A stretch of 64,000 nt of DNA, taken from contig NZ_BAHC01000102.1 of NCBI RefSeq assembly GCF_000298195.1, positions 16,050-80,049 on the forward strand. Direction: 5' to 3'. Under the pieces are notes generated by a model that searched no databases, was not told where the DNA came from, and saw only the letters and a program-made list of their open reading frames with translations. Position 1 is the first letter of the stretch. Each line of letters starts with the position of its first letter. Positions 27,380-36,725 of this stretch are shown here, piece by piece. The stretch comes from Gordonia rhizosphera NBRC 16068 (lineage in GTDB: Bacteria > Actinomycetota > Actinomycetes > Mycobacteriales > Mycobacteriaceae). The position numbers were made by a program, and so were the translations under genes.

Positions 27380-28896
27380 GCATGACGTCGCGCGCCGGGT
27401 TCGGTGATCTCGTCGTCGGGTTCGTCGGTGCCGTACTGGTGTGCGTCGGCAGTTTCGGCGTCGGCGACATCGCCCGCAACAACACGGTCGCTCAGGATCT
27501 CGGGCTGTCGGCGATCACCTACGGACACGGCAAGACGTTGTTCGGCACGATCTTCTGGGCCGGGGTGGCCGCGATGGTCATCGCGTGGATGCGGCTTGGC
27601 CGGGCAGTACGGGCCGGCGCGACCGACTCGGCCGCCGAGGCCGTGCCACCCGTCCGCATGATGCGGCTGGGCATCCTCGCCTGGGCCGCACCCCTGGCGC
27701 TCGCGGTGCCGGTCTACAGCCGCGACGTCTACGCCTATCTCGGGCAGGGTGCGGTGTTCGCGGCCGGATTCGATCCCTACGCCGACGGCCCGGCGCATCG
27801 TCCCGGGCCGCTCGTGGACAGCATGGCGCAGGTGTGGGCCACCACGACCGCGCCGTACGGGCCCTTCTTCGTCGGTGTCACCCGGGTGGTCACCACGGTC
27901 ACCGGCGATCACGCCATCCTCGGTGTCTATGCGATGCGGCTGGTCCTGCTGCCCGGTCTGTTCCTGGCACTGTGGGCGATTCCGCGTCTGGCCGCGCACT
28001 TCTCGGCGTCGCCGCAGACCGGGTTGTGGCTGGCGGTGGCCAACCCGATGGTGCTGATCCATCTCGTCGCGGGCAGCCACGTGGAACTGCTGCTGATGGG
28101 TGTGTTGGTCAGCGGTGTCACGCTGGTGGTGATCGGACGGCATGTGCCGGGGCTGCTGGTGCTCGGTCTCGCGGTGTCCATCAAGGTCACCGCCGGCATC
28201 GCGATCCCCTTCGTACTGTGGATCTGGTTGTCCCACATCCGGGCCCGTCGGCCCGTGCGTCCCGTCGACGTGGCCGGTGTCCTCGCCGCGGTCGTCGGCA
28301 TCACGGTCGCGGTGTTCGCGATCTGGACGCTGGTCGTCGGTCTCGGTCTGGGCTGGCTGACCGGTCTCGGCTGGGCGGACCGGATCATCAACTGGTTCAC
28401 CCTGCCCACGCTGGCGGGCCACCTGGTCACCGTGGTCGCGGCGCCGTTCACCGCGCTGAACCTGCAGCCGGTGCTGGTCGTCACGCGCACGATCGGGTCG
28501 GTGGTGCTCGCGGGCGTACTCGTGGCGCTGTGGTGGACGCATCGTCGCGACGAACGCACCGCCATGGCCGGCATGACGTGGGCGATGGCTGCGGTGCTCG
28601 TCCTCGAACCCTCCACGCTGCCCTGGTATTACACGTGGGTGTTGTGTCTGGCGGTGGCGTTCACCCTGCCCCGTTGGGTGAACGCCACCGTCGTCGCGAT
28701 CTCGACGTTCATGCTGATCGTCTTCCAACCCGACGATTCAATCCTGTTCTACAAGCTGCCTGAGACTCTGCTCGCGACCGGGTTGTCCGCACTCGCCGCC
28801 GTCTCCCTGCTCCACCCGGACCCGTTGCGACTGCGGCGGATCGTGGACTGGTTCGGTGCTCCCGCCGAATCCGCCGGTGTGCCCGCTCGCCGGTGA
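27376..28896 (+). CDS. mptA: Alpha-(1->6)-mannopyranosyltransferase MptA-like
   Basis: 506 residues with about 12-13 membrane segments over the whole length, typical of GT-C polyprenyl-phosphomannose-dependent transferases. An extracytoplasmic loop near the start carries YSRDVYAYLGQGAVFAAGFDPY, the place of the catalytic acidic residues of this family. MptA (Rv2174) elongates the alpha-1,6-mannan core of lipomannan and lipoarabinomannan on the outer face of the membrane. GTG at 27376 is set by the leaderless promoter. Flanked on both sides by carotenoid-gene remnants. Confidence 0.88.
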   Translation: MSMTSRAGFGDLVVGFVGAVLVCVGSFGVGDIARNNTVAQDLGLSAITYGHGKTLFGTIFWAGVAAMVIAWMRLGRAVRAGATDSAAEAVPPVRMMRLGILAWAAPLALAVPVYSRDVYAYLGQGAVFAAGFDPYADGPAHRPGPLVDSMAQVWATTTAPYGPFFVGVTRVVTTVTGDHAILGVYAMRLVLLPGLFLALWAIPRLAAHFSASPQTGLWLAVANPMVLIHLVAGSHVELLLMGVLVSGVTLVVIGRHVPGLLVLGLAVSIKVTAGIAIPFVLWIWLSHIRARRPVRPVDVAGVLAAVVGITVAVFAIWTLVVGLGLGWLTGLGWADRIINWFTLPTLAGHLVTVVAAPFTALNLQPVLVVTRTIGSVVLAGVLVALWWTHRRDERTAMAGMTWAMAAVLVLEPSTLPWYYTWVLCLAVAFTLPRWVNATVVAISTFMLIVFQPDDSILFYKLPETLLATGLSALAAVSLLHPDPLRLRRIVDWFGAPAESAGVPARR

Positions 28897-28951
28897 GCGC
28901 CGTTGTCCGAGAAGTACGAACACATCGAACGGGGGCACGGCGGGCCCGTGA

Positions 28952-29350
28952 ACTGACCGGATCGAGGCGGCGCTGCAGCGGGCGCTCACCGATCGCACCT
29001 GGGCCGAACTCGCCGAGTACACCTACGGATCGGCGGCGGTCATCGGCATCCAGATGTTGCCGCTGCTCGGGGTACGCGCACCCGACGACGAGACGACCGC
29101 CGGGGCCGCCACTTTGGGGGAGGCACCTGATCGCGGTGACCGGGATCGGTACCGTCGTGCGGTCGGCCCGATCATGCTGCTACCCAACCGATCCCGATGA
29201 TCGATCGCGGCCGCGGCGACGATGTACGGCGACATCCTCACCGAGATCGAGCGCAGCGACGACGCTGTGCTGGACCACCGGGCGGTGGTGGGTGGGCGTC
29301 GTCGCGCCATGCGCGCGGTGCAGGGCCTGACCGGCGGCCGGCCGGACTGA
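28952..29350 (+). pseudogene. crtB: Decayed phytoene synthase crtB
   Basis: One frame reads RTWAELAEYTYGSAAVIGIQ, then MLPLLGVRAPDDETTAGAAT and LGEA, matching the middle of CrtB, then jumps to DRYRRAVGPIMLLPNRSR and, after an in-frame TGA (29198-29200), to ATMYGDILTEIERSDDAVLD and GGRRRAMRAVQGLTG, the CrtB C-terminus. Missing are the N-terminal half with the first DxxxD motif and about 80 residues around the second Asp motif. It is non-functional. The same strand as idsA2 and mptA suggests a former carotenoid operon. Confidence 0.75.
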
Positions 29351-29373
29351 CCCGGTCCTCGGCGCGGGAGCCG

Positions 29374-29739
29374 TCAGAAAGCCTGGGCCTGGGCGCGGCG
29401 GATCACCTCGCGGGCCGAATGTGTGTGCAGCGCATCGGCCGGATGCATCCCCAGGTCCTCCTGCGCGGTGAACAGCCAGACCATCACCTCGTCGCGCGTG
29501 TACCCACCGTCGAGCAGCACCTCGATCAGACCGACGAGATGCTTCGTGATGCCCAGATCGTCGAAGAAGACCACCGGGATCGCGGGCTGCCCGTCCCGGG
29601 ACACCGCCAGGAGCTGGTGTTCGCGGATCAGGGTGCGGACCCGGTTGGACGACACCCGCAGTCGGCGGGCGGCATCGTCCACTGTGAGCGTGTCGACTTC
29701 GGAAGGGAGCTTGTCTTCGGACAGCGGAAGTGAACCCAC
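29374..29739 (-). CDS. Rv2175c-type DNA-binding protein
   Basis: 121 residues. N-terminal winged-helix-like part LTVDDAARRLRVSSNRVRTLIREHQLLAVSRDG and C-terminal GLIEVLLDGGYTRDEVMVWLFTAQEDLG. This is the Rv2175c family. In M. tuberculosis Rv2175c is a substrate of PknL and binds DNA; pknL is the divergent neighbour here as well, about 100 bp away, so the pair is conserved. The start is a GTG at 29739 seven bases after TACGCT, a leaderless arrangement. Confidence 0.9.
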   Translation of the reverse strand: MGSLPLSEDKLPSEVDTLTVDDAARRLRVSSNRVRTLIREHQLLAVSRDGQPAIPVVFFDDLGITKHLVGLIEVLLDGGYTRDEVMVWLFTAQEDLGMHPADALHTHSAREVIRRAQAQAF

Positions 29740-29746
29740 GTGGCTG

Positions 29747-29752
29747 AGCGTA
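29747..29752 (-). promoter_or_regulatory. -10 box of the Rv2175c-like gene (leaderless)
   Basis: TACGCT on the minus strand, seven bases before the GTG at 29739. Confidence 0.6.
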
Positions 29753-29830
29753 CCGGCTCGCGGTCGCGATCGGTCCCGGTGTCGCGGTTGTGGTGTCGGG
29801 TCGATCCTCTGATCTCGTGGCGGCGACGGG

Positions 29831-29836
29831 TAGATT
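29831..29836 (+). promoter_or_regulatory. -10 box of pknL (leaderless)
   Basis: TAGATT, seven bases before the GTG at 29844. It selects this start over in-frame codons further upstream. Confidence 0.65.
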
Positions 29837-29843
29837 CGGCGTC

Positions 29844-31031
29844 GTGAGACCGCCCGCCGACACCCTGTTGGGTTCGACCCTCGAGGGCCGCTATCGGATC
29901 GATGCGCCGATAGCGCGTGGCGGCATGTCCGCGGTCTACGTGGGCGCCGACCTTCGGCTGGGCCGGGCGGTGGCGATCAAGGTGATGGATGCCCGCTACA
30001 GCGGCGACCCGTCGTTCCTGCGGCGCTTCGAGTTCGAGGCACGAGCCGTCGCCGGGCTCAAACACCCCGGGCTGGTCGCCGTCTACGACCAGGGTATCGA
30101 CGACGGCGTCGCGTTCCTGGTGATGGAACTCGTCGAGGGCGGCAGTCTGCGGGAGTTGTTGCGTGAGCGCGGGCCGATGCCGCCGCACGCGGTGACCGCG
30201 GTGGCCGACCCGGTACTCGGCGGGCTCGGCACCGCGCATGCAGCCGGCCTCGTGCATCGCGACGTGAAACCCGAGAACGTCCTGATCTCCGACGACGGTG
30301 AGGTCAAGGTGGCCGATTTCGGGCTGGTCCGCGCCGTCGCCGAGGCCGGCGTGACGTCGGCGAGCGTGATCCTCGGGACCGCGGCGTATCTCTCCCCCGA
30401 GCAGGTGGAGTCCGGGGAGGCCGACGCGCGCAGCGACGTCTATTCGACGGGTGTGATGATCTTCGAATTGCTCACCGGTCGAACACCTTTCCACGGCGAC
30501 ACGCCTCTGGCCCTGGCCTATCAGCGACTCAGCTACGACGTACCCGCACCGGGCGATGTCGTCGCCGGGGTGCCCGAGGAGTTCGACGAACTCGTGCTGC
30601 GTGCGACCGAGCGGAATCCGGCCGACCGCTACGCCGACGGTTTCGCCATGCAGCGCGCCCTGCTCGACGCGGCCGATGATCTGAACCTTCCGCCGTTCAC
30701 CGTGCCCGCACCCCGGCGATCTGCCGAGCGCGAGACGATGGCTCGGATGCGTGCGGCGCACCCAGCGGGCGCCGACGCCGCCTCACCGCACCCGACCCGG
30801 GTGCAGTCACAGCCGGAGCCGATGGGGTCCGAACCCCCGCCACCACCGGTGCCACAGGACGATCTGGTCGTGGGCACCCGGCGACCGCGGGTCGTCGACG
30901 ATGCGACGCGCAGCGCCGATCGACCCGGCGACAACGCCCTGCGCGCGGTGCTCTGGATCGCGCTGGTGCTGCTGTTGGCCGTCGCCATCGGCGCTGTCGC
31001 GTGGTGGGCCGGCGCCACTTATCTCAGCTGA
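29844..31031 (+). CDS. pknL: Serine/threonine protein kinase PknL
   Basis: 395 residues. Kinase domain in the N-terminal ~270 residues: glycine loop IARGGMSAVYVG, catalytic lysine in VAIKVMD, catalytic loop LVHRDVKPENVL, DFG in VADFGLVRA, activation loop with VTSASVILGTAAYLSPEQ. Then a Pro-rich linker and one membrane segment (AVLWIALVLLLAVAIGAVAWW) near the C-terminus with only a few residues outside; no PASTA domains. This is PknL-like and lies next to its known partner gene family. In mycobacteria PknL is linked to division gene regulation. Confidence 0.93.
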   Translation: MRPPADTLLGSTLEGRYRIDAPIARGGMSAVYVGADLRLGRAVAIKVMDARYSGDPSFLRRFEFEARAVAGLKHPGLVAVYDQGIDDGVAFLVMELVEGGSLRELLRERGPMPPHAVTAVADPVLGGLGTAHAAGLVHRDVKPENVLISDDGEVKVADFGLVRAVAEAGVTSASVILGTAAYLSPEQVESGEADARSDVYSTGVMIFELLTGRTPFHGDTPLALAYQRLSYDVPAPGDVVAGVPEEFDELVLRATERNPADRYADGFAMQRALLDAADDLNLPPFTVPAPRRSAERETMARMRAAHPAGADAASPHPTRVQSQPEPMGSEPPPPPVPQDDLVVGTRRPRVVDDATRSADRPGDNALRAVLWIALVLLLAVAIGAVAWWAGATYLS

Positions 31032-31163
31032 GCCACGCACCCCCGCCGCGCCCCGTCGCCACGCGCCGCCACCCACCCTTTTCGTTCTTCCCCCGCTTTT
31101 GCGGCCTTCCTCCATCTGCAAATGGGGAACGCCGCACTTGCGGAGGAAGAACCTTCGGGACGG

Positions 31164-32591
<1,428 letters not shown>

Positions 32592-33071
32592 TCACCGCGC
32601 GGCCTCGATGGCCTGCCACCGCCGTCGGTTGTGCCGGGCGTCGGCCAGCGCATCGTGGGCGTCGCGCGGTGACGGCGGCAGGGCCGGGCGGCCGGCGGCC
32701 TCCCAGTGCTGGCGCAGCTCACGGGTGAACCGCGGTATCGACCGGGGCAGCGCGGTCATCGGCCCCCACAGCTGGCAGAGCACCACGTGGTCGTAGGCAC
32801 CCACCCAGGCCCACAGTTCGACGTCGTCGCCCTCGGCGGTGAGGAAGTCCAGGAGGTCGTCCCGGATCTGTCGACGGCTGCGCCATGCCGGCGACGACGG
32901 CGACGGCAGTTTGGGCAACACGTTGGCCCGTACCCACTCCCCTGCCCGCCCCGGGTCGAACTCGGTGGACACCGCGTAGAATTCCCGTCCGTCCTCGGCA
33001 ACCACACCGATCGACACAAGTTCGATGGTGGTGCCGTCCTCGATAAACTCCGAGTCGTAGAAGAACCGCAT
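32592..33071 (-). CDS. 3'-5' exoribonuclease RNase AS
   Basis: 159 residues of the DEDD exonuclease superfamily: FFYDSEFIEDG gives the first D-x-E pair, WAWVGAYDHVVLCQLWG holds the second Asp region, and HDALADARHNRR the last His-Asp. It matches Rv2179c (RNase AS), which removes 3' adenylates, and lies upstream of aroG as in M. tuberculosis. ATG at 33071; a GTG two codons upstream (33077) is possible. Confidence 0.9.
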   Translation of the reverse strand: MRFFYDSEFIEDGTTIELVSIGVVAEDGREFYAVSTEFDPGRAGEWVRANVLPKLPSPSSPAWRSRRQIRDDLLDFLTAEGDDVELWAWVGAYDHVVLCQLWGPMTALPRSIPRFTRELRQHWEAAGRPALPPSPRDAHDALADARHNRRRWQAIEAAR

Positions 33072-33116
33072 GGCCACCAGTATTCACACACCACGTGAGC
33101 AGGGATCGCGCAGACC

Positions 33117-34472
33117 ATGACACCTCTCTCCGCGGCCGACACCCGACTGCACCGCTGGACGCCGTCGCGACGCGCCCGCGCGGCCATCGCCGCGCTGGCG
33201 GTCACCTCGGCGACCCTGCAGATCATCGGGGTCCCGTTCACCTCGAGCTTCGGCACCCGGACCCGCATCGACCTCGACGTCTACCGCCTCGGCGCGCAGA
33301 TCTGGCAGCAGGGTCAGAGCCTCTACGCCGACGGCTCGATGCCGTTCACCACCGACGGCATCTGGCTGCCGTTCACCTATCCGCCGTTCGCCGCACTCGG
33401 TTTCGTCCCGCTCGGAGCCCTCGGACTCGGCATCGCGGGGCTGCTGATCTCGGTGACCACCGTCGCGCTCACCGTCGTCATCCTGCACATCGTGCTGGGG
33501 GTGCTCGCCGTCGGGTCCCGCACGAATCGGTGGTGGATCGCGCTGCTGCTCACCGCCGGGGTGGTCTGGCTGAACCCGATGTGGATGACCCTCGGGTTCG
33601 GACAGGTCAACATCATCCTGATGGCGATGATCGTCGCCGACATCTTCGTGGTCGGGCGGGGAGCCGGTCGAGCGCGGTCCGGACCGTTGCGGGGAGTGCT
33701 GACCGGGCTCGCCGCCGCGGTCAAACTGACCCCGCTGGTGTTCGTCGCGGTCTTCGGCGCGGCCCGGCAGTGGCGGGCGGCGCTCACCGCCGCGGCAACG
33801 TTCCTGGCGGCCGGTGCGCTTGCCTGGATCTGGATGCCGGCCGACTCCCTCGGCTACTGGACGCACACGCTCTTCCAGACCAGCCGGATCGGCGATCCGG
33901 GCGGCCCGATCAATCAGAACCTCAATGCGATGTGGATCCGGTTGGTGCCGAAATCGGCGACCGCCGACCAGTTCCTGTGGCTGACGAGCGCGGTGGCGGT
34001 CACCGCGCTCGCGGTGGCCGCCGTCCGGGCGTGCCGTCCGGTCGCCGCCTTCGCGGCCCTGCGCGCACCGGGCCCGGTTGACCCCGCCGCGGGTGTGGCG
34101 GCGATGGCGAGCACCGGAGCGGTCGCCGTGTGGGGTCTGCTCGTGTCGCCGACGTCATGGGCGCACCACTGGGTGTGGGCGATACCGGTGATCCTCACGG
34201 CCACGGTGGTCGCCGCGCGCTGCGCCGATCGCCGATCGGCGATCGCTTACGCCACACTGGCGCTCACCGGTACGGTGATCTTCGCGCTCGGCCCCTTCCA
34301 GTTCCTGTCCCCCGCCATCCGCGACTGGTCGATCATCGACCACCTGATCGGCAACGCGTACACGGTGTGGGGACTGGGTTTTCTCGTGTTGGCCTGGCTG
34401 CTGCCCCCACGATTCGGCGCCGCCGAGACGGCCACCGGTCGACCGGCACTGGCCGACGCCGCGCCGGCGTGA
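33117..34472 (+). CDS. GT87-type alpha-(1->2)-mannosyltransferase (MptC/Rv2181-like)
   Basis: 451 residues, ~10 membrane segments. IDLDVYRLGAQIWQQGQSLY, a first loop with the conserved Asp residues of GT87 enzymes, then FTYPPFAALGFVPLG and GQVNIILM, and INQNLNAMWIR. Rv2181 (MptC), at the same position, adds alpha-1,2-mannose side branches to lipomannan/LAM using polyprenyl-phosphate mannose. It is convergent with the plsC-like gene and divergent from RNase AS. ATG start at 33117. Confidence 0.88.
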   Translation: MTPLSAADTRLHRWTPSRRARAAIAALAVTSATLQIIGVPFTSSFGTRTRIDLDVYRLGAQIWQQGQSLYADGSMPFTTDGIWLPFTYPPFAALGFVPLGALGLGIAGLLISVTTVALTVVILHIVLGVLAVGSRTNRWWIALLLTAGVVWLNPMWMTLGFGQVNIILMAMIVADIFVVGRGAGRARSGPLRGVLTGLAAAVKLTPLVFVAVFGAARQWRAALTAAATFLAAGALAWIWMPADSLGYWTHTLFQTSRIGDPGGPINQNLNAMWIRLVPKSATADQFLWLTSAVAVTALAVAAVRACRPVAAFAALRAPGPVDPAAGVAAMASTGAVAVWGLLVSPTSWAHHWVWAIPVILTATVVAARCADRRSAIAYATLALTGTVIFALGPFQFLSPAIRDWSIIDHLIGNAYTVWGLGFLVLAWLLPPRFGAAETATGRPALADAAPA

Positions 34473-34476
34473 ACGC

Positions 34477-35187
34477 TCAGGCGGCCGACGCCGGCTTCTC
34501 CTCGGCCGGCGGTGCGGTCTTCTTCTTGAGCGAGGCCGCGTAGATGTCCACGTACTGCTGGCCGGTGAGCTGCATGAGCTCGTACATGATCTCGTCGGTC
34601 ACGGCGCGCTCGATGAAACGGTTGCCCTGCATGCCCTCGTAGCGGGCGAAGTTCAGCGGCTTGCCGATCTTGACGGAGATGCGTGCGGGACGCGGGATCA
34701 CCGACCCGGGAGGGTTCAGCTTCTCGGTGTTGATCATCGCGACCGGGATGACCGGGACACCGGTGTCGAGCGCGATCCGCGCGAGCCCGGTCTTGCCCTT
34801 GTAGAGCCGACCGTCGGGTGATCGGGTGCCCTCCGGGTACATACCCATCAGCTGACCGGCCTCGAGCTGACGCCGAGCGGCGGTCAGTGCGCCGGAGGCC
34901 GCCTCCGCGCCGGAGCGGTCGATCGGAATCTGTCCCACGGCGGTGAAGAACCACCGCTGGAACGCGCCCTTGAGGCCGGTCCCCGTGAAGTACTCACTCT
35001 TGGCCAGGAAATAGATCCGCCGGTTCACCATCAGGGGCAGGTAGAAGCTGTCCATCACCGCGAGGTGATTGGAGGCGAGGATCGCCGGGCCGCGGGCGGG
35101 GATGTTCTCCAGACCCTCGATCGTGGGACGTCCCAGAAGGCGGAGAATCGGTCCCAACAAAACGTGCTTGAACGCCCAGTACCACAT
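34477..35187 (-). CDS. 1-acyl-sn-glycerol-3-phosphate acyltransferase (PlsC-like)
   Basis: 236 residues. Catalytic NHxxxD in ASNHLAVMDSFYLP, substrate motif MYPEGTRSPDG and the VPVIPVAMINTEKL block: the LPLAT family. Matches Rv2182c. Makes phosphatidic acid or a similar acylated lipid at the inner membrane. The ATG at 35187 (MWYWAFKH) is used because GGAG precedes it; the longer frame lacks family similarity. C-terminal Lys/Ala-rich tail. Confidence 0.92.
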   Translation of the reverse strand: MWYWAFKHVLLGPILRLLGRPTIEGLENIPARGPAILASNHLAVMDSFYLPLMVNRRIYFLAKSEYFTGTGLKGAFQRWFFTAVGQIPIDRSGAEAASGALTAARRQLEAGQLMGMYPEGTRSPDGRLYKGKTGLARIALDTGVPVIPVAMINTEKLNPPGSVIPRPARISVKIGKPLNFARYEGMQGNRFIERAVTDEIMYELMQLTGQQYVDIYAASLKKKTAPPAEEKPASAA

Positions 35188-35266
35188 CAAAGACTCCGCA
35201 CCTCGTCGATCGCCGCCAACCCCCAACCCCCGACCTTACCCACAGAAACGATACACAGCCTCAGGT

Positions 35267-36244
35267 TCAGCCGCGTAACGTGTCGGTGACCGCCGCCCTG
35301 ATGCCTTGCCGCGCAACCTCTGCCGCGCCGACCACGCCGGCGCTCTCGCCGAGCTGGGTCCCCCGGATCCGGGCGAGCTGGCGGTGACCGGAGCCGGTCA
35401 CCAGCCGCGCGTAGTGTTCGCGGGCCTCGTCGAGGAATAGCCCCGATGCGGCCCCGACACCACCCGCCAGGACGATCAGGTCGGGATCGAAGATGTCGGC
35501 GATCATCGCGAGTCCCTGGCCCAGCGATGCGGCGAACTGCGCGAACGCGGCCAGCGCCACGGCGTCCCCGTCGGCCGCCGCGCCGGCCACCCGACGACCG
35601 GTCAGCGACCCCGGGTCGGCGGCGACGTCGGCGGCGAGCTGGCTGCGTCCCCAGTCGCCGTCGGCCAGCAACTCGATCACGGTGTCCACCAGCGCAGTAC
35701 CGCTGCAGTAGCGCTCCCAGCAGCCGAGCTTGCCGCAGGAGCAGGGCCGTCCACCGGGCACTACCGTGAGGTGCCCGAGTTCGGGGGCGACACCGAAACT
35801 GCCCCGGTAGATCTCGCCGTCGAGCAGTAGACCCGCACCGATCCCGGTGCCGATCGCGAGCACCAGCGAGTTATGTCCGCGTGCCGCCGCCCCGAATCGC
35901 CACTCGGCCACCGCCGCGGCGTTCGCATCATGTTCGAGGAAGACGGGAATCCCTATGCGGGCGGTCATGTCGTCGGCCACCCGGGCCTCGCGCCACGGCA
36001 GATGCGGGGCGAAACGGATCATCTGGCGATCGGGGGTGAGGAAGCCGGCGATGGCCAGGCCGACCGCCTTGGCCGCCCACCGTGAGGTCAGCTCGCCGAC
36101 GAGGCGATCCAGGCAGTGTTCGAGTGCACCGGCGGTCGGTGGGGTGGCCGCGCGCAGCGTGTCGAGCATCACGCCGTGATCGTCGACCACCGAGGCACGC
36201 ACACTGGTACCGCCAATATCGATTCCGATCGTCAAGTCGCCCAT
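35267..36244 (-). CDS. ROK-family sugar kinase (glucokinase-like)
   Basis: 325 residues. ATP site IGIDIGGTSVRASVVDD, sugar-binding EHDANAAAVAEWRFG, GTGIGAGLLLDGEIYRG with GVAPELGHLTV, and zinc motif CSCGKLGCWERYCSG, all ROK hallmarks. Probably phosphorylates glucose or another hexose; the substrate is not fixed by sequence. No DNA-binding N-terminus, so not an NagC/XylR repressor. Start overlaps the stop of the preceding small gene by one base (TGATG). Confidence 0.9.
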   Translation of the reverse strand: MGDLTIGIDIGGTSVRASVVDDHGVMLDTLRAATPPTAGALEHCLDRLVGELTSRWAAKAVGLAIAGFLTPDRQMIRFAPHLPWREARVADDMTARIGIPVFLEHDANAAAVAEWRFGAAARGHNSLVLAIGTGIGAGLLLDGEIYRGSFGVAPELGHLTVVPGGRPCSCGKLGCWERYCSGTALVDTVIELLADGDWGRSQLAADVAADPGSLTGRRVAGAAADGDAVALAAFAQFAASLGQGLAMIADIFDPDLIVLAGGVGAASGLFLDEAREHYARLVTGSGHRQLARIRGTQLGESAGVVGAAEVARQGIRAAVTDTLRG

Positions 36245-36660
36245 CAGATCTCACCCTCGGACTCGTAGCGCCGCGCACGAGGTGGCCCGGTCGGGTCGAT
36301 GCGGACCGCGATCGGCTGATAGTGCTGCGTCGGATCGGGACCCGGGCCCGGCGCAGACCGCAGCGCAGTGGCCACCGCCTCGAGCACCGCGATGAGGGCC
36401 GCGATCAGGCGGGCCAGCAGATCGCCGATTTCGGCGAGCAGGGACGTGATCTCGCCGGTGACGTCGACGAACGACGCGGCATCACCGCCCGGACCGGCCG
36501 CGGCCGCGGCGTGCCCGGGGGTTCCGCCGAACAGTGACGCGAGTTGATCGATCTGTCCGGCCACCCCGAGCAGGAATTCCCGTATCGGATCGGGGCCCGC
36601 ACCGCGGGTATGACGATGGGTGTGCTGGTCACCGTGACCACTCGTATCGTCCGAGGTCAT
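36244..36660 (-). CDS. Small conserved hypothetical (Rv2183c-like)
   Basis: 138 residues: His-rich hydrophilic start, a helical middle with FVDVTGEITSLLAEIGDLLARLIAALIAVLEAVATAL that could be an amphipathic or membrane-peripheral helix, and a charged C-terminus. No enzyme motif. Position between the ATPase-like gene and the ROK kinase corresponds to Rv2183c. Function unknown. ATG at 36660 with AGGAGA upstream. Confidence 0.75.
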   Translation of the reverse strand: MTSDDTSGHGDQHTHRHTRGAGPDPIREFLLGVAGQIDQLASLFGGTPGHAAAAAGPGGDAASFVDVTGEITSLLAEIGDLLARLIAALIAVLEAVATALRSAPGPGPDPTQHYQPIAVRIDPTGPPRARRYESEGEI

Positions 36661-36690
36661 GTGGGCAGTTCTCCTGTCCGGCTCGCAGGT

Positions 36691-36696
36691 AGTCTA
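36691..36696 (-). promoter_or_regulatory. Candidate -10 box for the 36660-35267 gene pair
   Basis: TAGACT on the minus strand, about 30 bases before the ATG, in the short gap after the ATPase-like gene. A leader of about 25 nt with a ribosome site would result. Confidence 0.4.
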
Positions 36697-36725
36697 CGCG
36701 ACGCCGATCGGGCCAGATCCGCCCG

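Noticed and set aside
26989..28728. Minus-strand open frame of 579 codons over idsA2 end, the crtI remnant and mptA
   Set aside because: Composition (Asp/His/Gln/Arg-rich) is typical of an antisense shadow; mptA on the other strand has clear membrane topology.
28893..29330. 145-codon plus-strand ORF downstream of mptA
   Set aside because: Ser/Arg/Cys/Pro-rich frame with no similarity; a different frame in the same DNA reads as phytoene synthase remnants.
31032..31163. Possible terminator between convergent pknL and aroG
   Set aside because: CTTCCTCC/GGAGGAAG arms exist but the loop is long and the pairing weak; not enough to call.
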